This document shows, in pieces, positions 55,458-63,436 of a stretch of DNA of 64,000 nucleotides; positions within the stretch are counted from its first letter, which is position 1, and every line of letters starts with the position of its first letter. Location of the stretch: positions 124,001 to 188,000 of the forward strand of contig JAEZRC010000003.1 in the NCBI GenBank assembly GCA_023440965.1, in the 5' to 3' direction. This DNA comes from Bacillota bacterium (lineage in GTDB: Bacteria > Bacillota > Clostridia > Oscillospirales > Ruminococcaceae). The notes below the pieces were generated by a model that searched no databases, was not told the DNA's origin, and saw only the letters and a list, made by a program, of their open reading frames with translations. The position numbers and the translations under genes are program-made.

Positions 55458-55897
55458 TATGCTTTTTTGAATTTAAATGATAAATGAAAAAGCGGGTGGA
55501 AAGGCTCTTTGAAAATTGCATATCTGACAATACTGTAAAATAGCATTCCAACAAAGGATAGGAAAAACCATGCAACTGAAAACATCATGCAAATCTGCCC
55601 TGAAAGGTTAAAAGGTATCGTAGAGTAATCCCATATTCCAAGCTTCATCCATACATTAACTATAATTCCAGTGCAGTACTCGAGTGATGTTATAATTATT
55701 GTGGAAATTAACATCTGAATAACAACTGCCATTTTATTTGAAAACTTGAAATTTATCTCGCCGATTACAATAAAACAGACTCCACCAAGGATACCCATTG
55801 AAATATGTGTATATCCACGAAAGGCAATTTCAATTAGTCCGTACAGGTATGCTCCTGTTGTCCATAATGTGAGAATTTTTAAAATTTGATACTTCAT
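55457..55897 (-). CDS. Putative ABC-transporter type IV (CmpB-like) membrane protein
   Basis: A 146-residue protein with four membrane segments and the conserved stretch GIWDYSTIPFNLSGQICMMFS preceded by SLEYCTGIIVN, as in the PF06541 family. Despite the family name, no ATPase partner is adjacent and the role is unclear. ATG 55897 is preferred since GGAG stands 6 nt before it; the ATG at 55909 encloses that site. Confidence 0.75.
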   Translation of the reverse strand: MKYQILKILTLWTTGAYLYGLIEIAFRGYTHISMGILGGVCFIVIGEINFKFSNKMAVVIQMLISTIIITSLEYCTGIIVNVWMKLGIWDYSTIPFNLSGQICMMFSVAWFFLSFVGMLFYSIVRYAIFKEPFHPLFHLSFKFKKA

Positions 55898-56083
55898 ATA
55901 GCACTCCATTATTTATAAAATTTAATAATAGTATTCCACAAATAATGAATTCTCACAAAGAAAATTATGTTATTTTTATAATTTCATAGATTGCTTATAG
56001 TCTTTTTAATGTATTACAATAACATCAACGCAAATAGCAAATACAAACCTATATATTTTCGGTGTTGGTTTCAACCCATTTAA

Positions 56084-56209
56084 TATAATTGTATGCAAAA
56101 CGATTTGAAACATTCAAATGCAACGCTAATGCTAAAACAAAATATCCCAACAATGATTATTTCATCAATGCTGGGACATTCAAGTATTTCAATTACGCTT
56201 AGCTATTAA
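56084..56209 (+). pseudogene. C-terminal remnant of a tyrosine recombinase (integrase)
   Basis: A 42-residue open stretch reads NDLKHSNATLMLKQNIP then SSMLGHSSISITLSY-stop. Intact phage/ICE integrases have HDLRHSHATLLL and LGHSSISITL-x-x-Y here, so the catalytic box and the final tyrosine region are recognisable, though His and Arg of the H-x-L-R box read Asn and Lys. Everything upstream of 56084 is lost. The reading frame ends inside the 23-bp sequence shared with tRNA-Ser, as in elements whose int gene overlaps the attachment site. The bases from 55910 to 56083 hold nothing I recognise. Confidence 0.8.
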
Positions 56210-56223
56210 CCCATACACGAGTT
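56201..56223. repeat. Attachment-site-like repeat, distal copy
   Basis: 23 bp identical to 58607-58629 inside the tRNA-Ser gene. It overlaps the end of the integrase remnant. Confidence 0.85.
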
Positions 56224-56238
56224 TAGAAGTATATATTG

Positions 56239-57192
56239 CTATTTTGCTTCTTTCTCTCCTAATTGAAATTCATAGATTTCTTTCCCTTCAAATGTTGTTA
56301 TATATAGGCTGTCTTCATTAAAACCATTTTTACCGAAAGCGACAATGTGATTTTTGAGTGTATCAATGCCCATATCAATATTTGTGATTTTTCCATCAGG
56401 TGTTATCTTCATAATCTCACCCAATCCGTCCATCGAAACATACATATTACCCTTATCAGAGAAAACCATATTCAAAGGTGAACCGAAGTTTCCGGTATTA
56501 TCCTTAGCAGTCCATATAACTTTTGCAGAACTTTCATTTGCACTTCCATCTGAATTAATCGAATATTTGATGAGAGATTTAGCGTAAAAATCGGATATAT
56601 ACAGATTTTTTCCGTCTGGGCTAAATGAAAGTGAGAAAAAGCCTTTATATTTATTAGAATCAGCGTTAATGAAGGTTGTCTTTTTTAGGTCTGGAGTGTA
56701 CTTTTCAATCTTATTACCGTTAGTTACATACATATTTCCCTGGCTGTCCAGTTCAACTCCGCTTGCTCCTAAAAATCCGCCAAAATCTTCATCAATAATG
56801 GTCGTAGCCTTACCATCTGGAGTTATTTTTACAATTCTGTCTTGTGCCGCAGCTATAATATTACCTTGTTTATCAAATGTCATATCCCAGATTAATGGGC
56901 TTATAAAGAAATAGTTACTATCAGATGTCATTTCTTTAAAACTACAGAATGTAGATTTTTTTCCGTCAGGAGTAATTTTCAGAATTTCATCGTTCTTTGC
57001 AACATACATAGTGTTGTCTTCACCAAAGAGAATTCCAGCAGTTACTCTTCCATCAATTTCTGTAAATAGTTGTGCTGGTTTGTATGTTTTTTTTTCTTTT
57101 GAGACAGTTTTTGTGTCTTCCTTTAATTTTCCGCAGGAAGTAAGTGATAATAGTCCTAATAGGGCAGTCAATATAATTACTTTTTTATTCAT
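56239..57192 (-). CDS. NHL/SMP-30-like beta-propeller lipoprotein
   Basis: A 317-residue protein with lipoprotein signal (lipobox LTSC, Cys20) and about six blades of the type ITPDGK..FC...DSQGNMYVTNGNKIEKYTPD and SFSPDGKNLYISDFYAKSLIKY (overlapping repeats), typical of NHL/gluconolactonase-like propellers. It would sit on the outer face of the membrane and probably binds or acts on a small molecule. AAGGAGG precedes the ATG. It lies behind a MerR-type promoter and directly downstream of a MerR gene, so its expression is probably induced by the ligand of that regulator. Confidence 0.82.
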   Translation of the reverse strand: MNKKVIILTALLGLLSLTSCGKLKEDTKTVSKEKKTYKPAQLFTEIDGRVTAGILFGEDNTMYVAKNDEILKITPDGKKSTFCSFKEMTSDSNYFFISPLIWDMTFDKQGNIIAAAQDRIVKITPDGKATTIIDEDFGGFLGASGVELDSQGNMYVTNGNKIEKYTPDLKKTTFINADSNKYKGFFSLSFSPDGKNLYISDFYAKSLIKYSINSDGSANESSAKVIWTAKDNTGNFGSPLNMVFSDKGNMYVSMDGLGEIMKITPDGKITNIDMGIDTLKNHIVAFGKNGFNEDSLYITTFEGKEIYEFQLGEKEAK

Positions 57193-57213
57193 TAAATATC
57201 CTCCTTTTTTATA

Positions 57214-57244
57214 ATGATAAACCCTATAGTAACTATAATGTCAA
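57214..57244 (-). promoter_or_regulatory. MerR-type promoter with 19-bp spacer
   Basis: Minus strand: TTGACA (57244-57239), spacer of 19 bp, TATCAT (57219-57214). The spacer contains the dyad TATAG-TTA-CTATA. A 19-bp spacer with a central dyad is the hallmark of MerR-activated promoters. The -35 box overlaps the stop codon of the MerR gene. Confidence 0.78.
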
Positions 57245-58074
57245 TACTTTTTTACAGGAAATTGTACTTCGGTTACATAATTTTTCGGGAATTTAGTATT
57301 CATAAAGCTATTTATGTATATTTCAACACCAGGACCGATAATTTCGTAGCCTTGATTCTTTATCCACGAAACAAGATGACTGCATTGTCCCTTGTATTCG
57401 CCCTTGTAAATTCCCGTAGCATACAAACCAGGGTCTATAGTGTGGACAAATTCCTTACCTCTATATTTTTTATCAACAGGAAGGCAAAGCTCTAAATCAT
57501 ATTCATATTTATTATAATCATCAAGAAAATCGTGATAAATACCAATGCGTGAATCAATCGCAACTATACTATTATCCTTAACAAGTTTATCAAGTTCAAA
57601 AAATCGTTTAGCAAGAGTTTCATGCTTACAGTTTGAGTGGTATCGAGTGAAAGCTACAGTTCTTTCAGGTAATTGTTTTAGTTCAATAGTCATAGCAAAT
57701 TCGTTGAGAGTGTCGGCTGCTGATTCATATAGACGGAGATTATTGATCTGATCATTGATTTTGTTGATAGTAAAGTTCACTGACAACAGTTTGTTATAAT
57801 ATTCGTTCTTTTTATTCTCTAACATTTCAATAGCAAAATCGTTGTTGTCATTATTGATGAGACTATTAATCTCTTCAAGTGAAAAGCCGATTTCTTTCAA
57901 ATTAAGAATAATTCTGAGCGATAGAATGTCTGAATCGGAATATTGTCTGTAGCTGTTTTCTTCATTGATTTTTGATGGTTTGAGAAGATTGATATTGTCA
58001 TAATATCGAAGTGTCTGTATCGAAATATCGCAGATTTTTGCAAGCTGACCTATAGTGTAGTAATTATTGCTCAT
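57241..58074 (-). CDS. MerR-family regulator with GyrI-like ligand-binding domain
   Basis: A 277-residue protein: MerR winged helix (YYTIGQLAKICDISIQTLRYYD, residues 5-26 and on), coiled coil (about 75-115), then a GyrI/BmrR-like effector domain (about 120-277). It should bind small, often cationic or aromatic ligands and switch on a promoter with an over-long spacer. Such a promoter lies at its own 3' end, driving the lipoprotein gene. ATG 58074 follows GGGGAGTG; the frame is open to 58131. Confidence 0.88.
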   Translation of the reverse strand: MSNNYYTIGQLAKICDISIQTLRYYDNINLLKPSKINEENSYRQYSDSDILSLRIILNLKEIGFSLEEINSLINNDNNDFAIEMLENKKNEYYNKLLSVNFTINKINDQINNLRLYESAADTLNEFAMTIELKQLPERTVAFTRYHSNCKHETLAKRFFELDKLVKDNSIVAIDSRIGIYHDFLDDYNKYEYDLELCLPVDKKYRGKEFVHTIDPGLYATGIYKGEYKGQCSHLVSWIKNQGYEIIGPGVEIYINSFMNTKFPKNYVTEVQFPVKKY

Positions 58075-58174
58075 TCTTTCACTCCCCACACTTTTTATTA
58101 TAATAAGTAAAATAAGCATACCATTTATCACATGATATTTCTATCTGCATATCTAACAAAATAACAAAACGAGC

Positions 58175-58402
58175 TTATGATACATTCAACATGATACGAC
58201 ATATTGAAGAAAGCCCAGCTAAGCCAAGTTCCAAGTCAGACCACATGACTTTGTCGAAATCTACATTAGATTTTTCATTTAATTCGCTTGTTAATTTTTT
58301 CATGTTTCCGGAATCTTTTAAATAATCATAAAAGTTTTGATATCTTGTCTTTAAACCAATATTAATATCAAATCCATTCCCAATTAAAAAAGTTATGTTC
58401 AT
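58175..58402 (-). pseudogene. N-terminal fragment of an AbiH-type phage defence protein
   Basis: 75 residues starting MNITFLIGNGFDINIGLKTRY, with the GNGFD loop and the Y-x-x-FYDYL segment of AbiH, whose intact members are several hundred residues long. It has a proper ribosome binding site (AGGAAGG) but stops soon after WSDLELGLAGLSS. The rest is missing. Abortive infection genes are common cargo of tRNA-integrated elements. Confidence 0.75.
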
Positions 58403-58537
58403 ATTTTGTCCTTCCTAAAATGTCATATAAATTATAAGTTCTTTGAGCGTTAAATTCAATGTTATAAAGAAAACTGTGATAACTTTGTAATAATTCGCCT
58501 AAAATATGACAATATGTTAGTCAAATATACAAATAAT

Positions 58538-58572
58538 AAAACCTCCCTCAAACGTAATGTTTAAGGGAGGTT
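58538..58572 (-). terminator. Terminator of tRNA-Ser
   Basis: AACCTCCCT and AGGGAGGTT with an extended, imperfect stem; T-rich tail on the minus strand, directly after the tRNA. Confidence 0.88.
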
Positions 58573-58574
58573 CT

Positions 58575-58667
58575 TGGCGGAGAAGGAGGGATTCGAACCC
58601 TCGATGAGCTATTAACCCATACACGAGTTCCAGTCGTGCGCCATAAACCGGACTAGGCGACTTCTCC
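58575..58667 (-). tRNA. tRNA-Ser (anticodon GGA)
   Basis: 93 nt including an encoded CCA. Acceptor GGAGAAG/CTTCTCC, D stem GCC/GGC, anticodon stem CACGA/TCGTG around CTGGAAC (anticodon GGA), long class II variable arm and T arm GAGGG-TTCGAAT-CCCTC. It contains one copy of the 23-bp repeat, from the anticodon loop to the variable arm, and appears intact. Confidence 0.97.
58607..58629. repeat. Attachment-site-like repeat, tRNA copy
   Basis: 23 bp identical to 56201-56223; spans the 3' side of the anticodon arm and most of the variable arm. Confidence 0.85.
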
Positions 58668-58683
58668 ACTAACACGCTTAAAC

Positions 58684-58712
58684 ATTATAACAAACAAAAA
58701 GAGAAATTGCAA
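58684..58712 (-). promoter_or_regulatory. Promoter of tRNA-Ser
   Basis: Minus strand: TTGCAA (58712-58707), 17-bp spacer, TATAAT (58689-58684), 17 bp before the tRNA. The -35 box lies inside the stem of the preceding terminator. Confidence 0.75.
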
Positions 58713-58735
58713 GGCGTTTTTGCAATTTCTCTTTT
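58697..58735 (-). terminator. Terminator of the WYL-regulator gene
   Basis: AAAAGAGAAATTGCAA pairs perfectly with TTGCAATTTCTCTTTT (16 bp), followed on the minus strand by TG-TTTG. Confidence 0.85.
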
Positions 58736-58737
58736 AA

Positions 58738-59727
58738 TTATGTATTGTAAATTTCAGCTAATGTCCGCGTTTCTTTTTTAGCTTGCTCAACAATGCTTTG
58801 CGGAGCAATAATTTTTGCCTTTGTTCCAAACTGGAACAGCCATCCCCAGAAAGGTGGGCTTATCTGAACTTCAACACTTACAGTAAATGTAGTGTCAGAT
58901 TTTTTTGTTACTCTCACATCACTACCGTAGCGATCAATTATTACATCAATAAGCTCATTAGCAAATTCAATAGTAACAATCTTTTTATCCCCACCGTACA
59001 TACTGAAGGTTGAGCGAAGGCTCTTGGCCAGTCCAAGTTCACTTTCATTCGGTACCTTATAGCTTTCTTCTGAAACTTTAACATTTGCCATTCTATCAAT
59101 TCTGTACCGGCTGATGTTCTCATGCTTATCGCAATAACAGATAAGATAGTAATAATCATTTTCCCATACAATATAATAAGGACTTACAGCATAAATTTCT
59201 CCATAATGTCTGTATTCCTTTTTCTTATTGAGATTATATGAGAAATATTTAAAGGTAATCTTTTTCTTCCTGTTAATAGCATCGTGAATGGAATTTATGT
59301 TGTAATAAATCTGTTCGTTGAAGTTTTTTACTCTTCCTTCAATATAAATTGTTCTCTTGAGCTCTTTTGCGTTATAGATACTTGTGAGCTTTTCAAGTTT
59401 CTTAATAAATTCATTTGATTTTTTATTAGTTAAAAATTTTGAAGATGCAACAGCGTTTGCAAGAACCTGTAATTCTTCGTCCTGAAAGGTTCTGCTTGCT
59501 ACATAATAAGTGTTTGAATGAGATCTTTTTGAAACAACAATATCAAGCCCATAGGTTGTGAGAATATTTATGTCATCATACAAAGTTTTTCTCTCGGCGC
59601 TTATTCCATACAAAGAAAGCTCTTTTATAAGTTCGGGAATAGTAAGTGCGTGATTTTCGTCTGTCTTTTCAAGAAGAATATCCCTTAAAATCAATAGCTT
59701 TGGCTTAACATATGCTTGTTTGCTCAT
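58738..59727 (-). CDS. WYL-domain transcriptional regulator
   Basis: A 329-residue protein: N-terminal winged helix (about 10-75, TIPELIKELSLYGISAERKTL), WYL sensor domain (about 135-230, WENDYYYLICYC and ISRYRIDRM), and a C-terminal WCX extension. Such regulators sense nucleotides or single-stranded nucleic acid and often control DNA repair or phage defence. It stands next to the tRNA-Ser island, but no defence operon follows it. GGAG precedes the ATG. Confidence 0.9.
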   Translation of the reverse strand: MSKQAYVKPKLLILRDILLEKTDENHALTIPELIKELSLYGISAERKTLYDDINILTTYGLDIVVSKRSHSNTYYVASRTFQDEELQVLANAVASSKFLTNKKSNEFIKKLEKLTSIYNAKELKRTIYIEGRVKNFNEQIYYNINSIHDAINRKKKITFKYFSYNLNKKKEYRHYGEIYAVSPYYIVWENDYYYLICYCDKHENISRYRIDRMANVKVSEESYKVPNESELGLAKSLRSTFSMYGGDKKIVTIEFANELIDVIIDRYGSDVRVTKKSDTTFTVSVEVQISPPFWGWLFQFGTKAKIIAPQSIVEQAKKETRTLAEIYNT

Positions 59728-59749
59728 GTCGTCATCTCCAAAAGGTTTA

Positions 59750-59956
59750 TTATTTCTTCAAGTCCTTCACATCTTTTTTTGTTCCGTCAGGCTTAACAAT
59801 AGTCATATTTTCAAGCTGACCTGTAAGGTTGCTTAAAAAAGACTGCCTGTATTCAGTCCGAAGTTCCTGCTGTTCTGCAAGTTCTTCTTTAGTAAGCTTA
59901 TCTATCCTTGATTTCCTTGCAAGTTGATTTATACGATTTATTTTTTCCTGTGTCAC
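59750..59956 (-). CDS. DUF896 family protein
   Basis: A 68-residue protein with QEKINRINQLARKSR, LTKEELAEQQELRTEYR and the C-terminal DGTKKDVKDLKK of the DUF896 (YnzC/YlaD-like) family. The start is GTG 59956, 7 nt after AAGGAG; an in-frame ATG at 60013 would add a foreign hydrophobic stretch. The WYL gene follows 22 bp later. Helical hairpin protein of unknown role. Confidence 0.88.
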   Translation of the reverse strand: MTQEKINRINQLARKSRIDKLTKEELAEQQELRTEYRQSFLSNLTGQLENMTIVKPDGTKKDVKDLKK

Positions 59957-60181
59957 AAAAACGCTCCTTATTGATAATATAAAGATTATAGCATTAATTG
60001 GGTGGGTTTTCAATAATGAAATGATGTAATAACGCTAACTGTCCAAAAAAGTTCACTTGATTAACGTTTGATTGAAATAACCCTAAAATTCTATTGACTA
60101 ATTTATTTTTTGGGATATCATAATAGTACAAGGAATTTCGAACAAATGTTCTATTTTAAAAAACAATTGGGAGGAATAAAA

Positions 60182-60403
60182 ATGACAGAATTGATTAAAA
60201 GCTATCTTTCAGCCGCTGCAATGGTAAGAAACCGTATCGCAGAACTGACTCAGCAGATGAAGGAGGAAAATGATGCTGACAAATTAAAATTACTTCGTAT
60301 AAGAAGAGATATTCTTCAGGATGAGAGATATGAGATGCTTGGTGTAGTTTCAGAAATGATTCACAGAAATATAGAAATTGAAAAAGCAAGTGGTGATTGT
60401 TAA
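60182..60403 (+). CDS. Hypothetical 73-residue helical protein
   Basis: Starts MTELIKSYLSAAAMVRNRIA; one long amphipathic, charged helix pair, no membrane segment. GGGAGG precedes ATG 60182. The stop codon shares one base with the next start (TAATG), so it is translationally coupled to the sigma-region-4 protein. It could be its partner or antagonist (inference). Confidence 0.7.
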   Translation: MTELIKSYLSAAAMVRNRIAELTQQMKEENDADKLKLLRIRRDILQDERYEMLGVVSEMIHRNIEIEKASGDC

Positions 60404-60702
60404 TGCCAAGGAGAATCAGTTTTACACGTCTTAATGAAGATAAGGAAATCTACAGGCTTTTTAATGACAATCAACCAACCGAGAGCAATGCAGAAGTAAG
60501 ACGACTTGCAAAAAAGGCAATGAAAAAAATTATTGAAGAACAGCTTACAGCAAGACAAAAACAGATTCTTGTGCTATACTATTTTGAGGATGTTGATATG
60601 CCCACAATATCCGAAATGCTTGGTATTAATGTTTCGACAGTTTCACGGACATTAAAATATGCAAGGAACAATCTGTTGAGGTATCTCAGATATTATTTCT
60701 AA
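60403..60702 (+). CDS. Small sigma-70 region 4-like helix-turn-helix protein
   Basis: A 99-residue protein with only a sigma-region-4 type helix-turn-helix (LTARQKQILVLYYFEDVDMP, then SEMLGINVSTVSRTLKYAR). No region 2 is visible, so it is unlikely to be a complete sigma factor; similar proteins act as phage-type late regulators (ArpU-like) or accessory factors. Coupled to the 73-residue gene before it and 15 bp ahead of the decarboxylase gene. Confidence 0.78.
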   Translation: MPRRISFTRLNEDKEIYRLFNDNQPTESNAEVRRLAKKAMKKIIEEQLTARQKQILVLYYFEDVDMPTISEMLGINVSTVSRTLKYARNNLLRYLRYYF

Positions 60703-60717
60703 TAAAGTGAGGATAAT

Positions 60718-62058
60718 ATGAATACTCCTGTTTTTGATTTTCTTCAAAAATATAATAATGACGACTTTTCACGCTTTCATATGCCTGGTCATAAGGGAAA
60801 AGGCGACCTATGTGAGAAGTTTGATATAACAGAAATTAAAGGTGCTGACAGCCTTTTTGAAGCTGACGGTATACTTATGGAAAGTGAGAAGAACGCGTCA
60901 TCACTTTTTGGCGCAAAGCGAACTTTATATTCAACGCAAGGCTCAACTCTTGCTATACAGACAATGTTGACTCTTGCTACATCTTATGTTGACAATCCTA
61001 TAGTAATAGCAGTAAGGAATGCTCACAAAGCCTTTATTAACGCGTGTGTACTGCTTAATATCGACGTAAAATGGGTGTTCCCTGAATATATTGACGGGAG
61101 CATAACTTCCGGAATATTTACGCCAGAAGATATTGAAAATGCAATACAGGACTGCGAACGCAAGCCGTCAGCAGTTTATATAACAACTCCTGACTATCTT
61201 GGAAGAATGGCGTACCTAAAGCCAATTTCAGAAATATGTAGGAAATATAATGTTCCTTTGCTTATTGATAATGCCCACGGTGCATATCTTAACTTTCTTG
61301 AAGACAATATTCACCCAATATATTGCGGAGCAGATATGTGCTGCGATTCTGCACATAAAACTCTGCCTGTGCTGACGGGGGGAGGATACCTTCATATTTC
61401 AAAAAGTGCAGATAAAAGCTTTTCGGAGAATGCAAAAACAGCAATGAGTTTTTTTGCTTCAACAAGCCCTTCGTATCTGACACTTGCTTCACTTGATTTA
61501 TGCAACAGATATCTTGATGAGAAAATTAAAACTGACCTGAAAAAGATTATTCCGCATATAGATGTACTGAAAAAACAGGTTGAAAAATATAATTATATAA
61601 ATTGCTCTGATGAGCCGTTAAAGGCTTCTCTTTATACAATAAATACAGGCCTATATGGCTATGAAATTGCTGATATATTAAGAGAGAGCAGAATCGAATG
61701 TGAATATGCTGACGAAACGCATATTGTTTTTATGTTTTCAACATTCAATACTCCAGAGGAAATTGAATATCTTATGAAAGCACTAATCAGCATGAAACAA
61801 CCACAAATAAGGCTTGAAGCACCAAAGTTTATCCTTGCTCCGCCACAAAAAGCAATGTCAATAAGAAAAGCAGGACTGAGTGATAGTGAAGAGATTTCAG
61901 TAGATAAAGCTTTGGGCAGAATATGTGCAAAGGTTGTAGTCGCCTGCCCACCGGGAATTCCTGTTGTTGTTAGCGGTGAAGTCATAAATGCAGACACTAT
62001 AAAAATTTTAAAAAGGTATAGCATTTTGACGATAAATGTGGTAAAATTAAAACAATAG
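60718..62058 (+). CDS. Orn/Lys/Arg decarboxylase-family PLP enzyme (YaaO type)
   Basis: A 446-residue fold-type I PLP enzyme: HMPGHKG at 21-27, STQGS at 72-76, the aspartate of DNAH (184-187) and the PLP lysine in SAHKT (Lys214), plus a short C-terminal domain with GIPVVVSGEVI. It lacks the N-terminal wing domain of the large inducible decarboxylases. YaaO-type members make polyamine precursors such as agmatine or cadaverine; substrate unknown. In Bacillus, yaaO heads the yaaO-tmk-yaaQ-yaaR-holB-yaaT group; here tmk and yaaR are absent. Confidence 0.93.
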   Translation: MNTPVFDFLQKYNNDDFSRFHMPGHKGKGDLCEKFDITEIKGADSLFEADGILMESEKNASSLFGAKRTLYSTQGSTLAIQTMLTLATSYVDNPIVIAVRNAHKAFINACVLLNIDVKWVFPEYIDGSITSGIFTPEDIENAIQDCERKPSAVYITTPDYLGRMAYLKPISEICRKYNVPLLIDNAHGAYLNFLEDNIHPIYCGADMCCDSAHKTLPVLTGGGYLHISKSADKSFSENAKTAMSFFASTSPSYLTLASLDLCNRYLDEKIKTDLKKIIPHIDVLKKQVEKYNYINCSDEPLKASLYTINTGLYGYEIADILRESRIECEYADETHIVFMFSTFNTPEEIEYLMKALISMKQPQIRLEAPKFILAPPQKAMSIRKAGLSDSEEISVDKALGRICAKVVVACPPGIPVVVSGEVINADTIKILKRYSILTINVVKLKQ

Positions 62059-62102
62059 GTATATAATAACAACGTGATACTCTTTTGTCGGGAGGTTGTT
62101 TT

Positions 62103-62426
62103 ATGAAGCTTGTCCACGCAATCATTAATAATGATGACAGCCATGCAGTTGCATCCGCTTTCACAAAAAATGGTTTTCAGGCAACAAAACTCGCATCAAC
62201 AGGCGGGTTTCTTATGGCTGGGAACACCACATTTCTTCTTTGTGTTGAAGATGATAAGGTCGATGACCTTATTGAAGTTATAAGAAAGCACAGCCGCAAG
62301 AGAAAACAGTTTGTTCCGTCGGCTACTTCTTATGGAGTAGGAACATACACATCATTCCCTGTTGAGGTTTCTATAGGTGGTGCGACGATTTTCGTGACAA
62401 ACATTGAGAGATTTGAAAAGGTTTAG
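62103..62426 (+). CDS. darA: Cyclic-di-AMP receptor DarA (PstA/YaaQ)
   Basis: A 107-residue PII-like protein: MKLVHAIINNDDSHAVASAF, TGGFLMAGNTTFLLCVEDD and the C-terminal PVEVSIGGATIFV. DarA trimers bind c-di-AMP; the downstream targets are unknown in most species. GGGAGG before ATG 62103. The c-di-AMP hydrolase GdpP is encoded at the other end of the window. Confidence 0.95.
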   Translation: MKLVHAIINNDDSHAVASAFTKNGFQATKLASTGGFLMAGNTTFLLCVEDDKVDDLIEVIRKHSRKRKQFVPSATSYGVGTYTSFPVEVSIGGATIFVTNIERFEKV

Positions 62427-62430
62427 TACT

Positions 62431-63417
62431 ATGTCAGAAAATTTGTTTAAAATCTATGCAAATAATAATGTATTAAACACGCTCACTTCTATGATTAGCA
62501 GTGGGCGTTTGTCACAAGCATTCCTTTTATTCGGACAGACTGGTTTGGGTAAGAAGACTATTGCACGATATATGGCAGCAAAAATGCTTTGCGAAGATGA
62601 AAACAACTCGCCCTGCGGACAATGTAAAAGCTGTAGGATGATTGAACATAATTCTCATCCAGATGTACAATGGATTACCATTAATGACAATGCAAAGGCT
62701 TTTGGCGTGGACAACCTTAGAAAGCTAAGTGTTGACGCTGCAATTATGCCGAATGAAGGTGACAGAAAGGTTTATATTCTTGCAGATTGCGATAGTATGA
62801 GTCCTCTTGCACAGAATGCTTTGTTAAAGCTTATTGAAGAACCGCCTGAGCATGCTTATTTTATTTTTACGGCGACTTCAAAAGCCGTATTTTTACCTAC
62901 GATAATTTCACGAGTAATTTCTTTTGGCGTGGCTGAGGTTTCACGCGATGAATGCAGACAAGCCCTTGCTGATAATGGTATTACCGATGAAAATTTAATT
63001 AATGAGGCTCTTGAGGCATTCGGCACTAACATAGGAATGTGCCTTTCATTTATAAATGATGATGAGCTGAAGAATGCAGTTAGTATTGCAAAAACTATAA
63101 CAGATAGCATAGCAAACTTATCTGAATATAATTTAATTAAGGAACTTTTCCGCCTTGACCGGAACAAACTACTTGCAAAAGAAGTTTTCAGCCTTATGTA
63201 TTCAATTATAAGGGACAGCTCAGCAATAAGACTTAGCAACGACTGCCTTGTGGGTTGTTATAAATCAGGCTCACAAAAGCTTTCAAATATCCTGACATTA
63301 AAACAGGCAAATGAAATATACAGGGTTTTCACTAATGCTGATACAAAGCTTGATCAAAACGCAAATTTATCATTGACATTAACTGATATATGCTCAGAAA
63401 TAAAAACTATAATATAG
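62431..63417 (+). CDS. holB: DNA polymerase III delta' subunit
   Basis: A 328-residue clamp-loader subunit: GQTGLGKKTIA Walker A (35-45), zinc cysteines in CGQCKSC (62-68), DCDSMSPLAQNALLKLIEEPP and FTATSKAVFLPTIISR with the sensor 1 region. Walker A retains lysine. Starts at ATG 62431, 4 bp behind darA; the earlier frame start overlaps darA. Confidence 0.95.
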   Translation: MSENLFKIYANNNVLNTLTSMISSGRLSQAFLLFGQTGLGKKTIARYMAAKMLCEDENNSPCGQCKSCRMIEHNSHPDVQWITINDNAKAFGVDNLRKLSVDAAIMPNEGDRKVYILADCDSMSPLAQNALLKLIEEPPEHAYFIFTATSKAVFLPTIISRVISFGVAEVSRDECRQALADNGITDENLINEALEAFGTNIGMCLSFINDDELKNAVSIAKTITDSIANLSEYNLIKELFRLDRNKLLAKEVFSLMYSIIRDSSAIRLSNDCLVGCYKSGSQKLSNILTLKQANEIYRVFTNADTKLDQNANLSLTLTDICSEIKTII

Positions 63418-63436
63418 AAAAGAGGAATGCAGAAAA

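Larger units (their letters stand above)
56201..58629. mobile_element. Small degraded island at tRNA-Ser(GGA)
   Basis: A 2.4-kb segment bounded by a perfect 23-bp direct repeat, one copy in the tRNA-Ser gene and the other at an integrase tail. Inside are a lipoprotein gene, its MerR regulator and a truncated AbiH gene; there is no integrase of its own. It is read as what remains of one or more elements integrated at this tRNA. Confidence 0.7.

Noticed and set aside
55910..56083. More integrase sequence upstream of the remnant
   Set aside because: All three plus-strand frames have stops and no integrase motif could be read.
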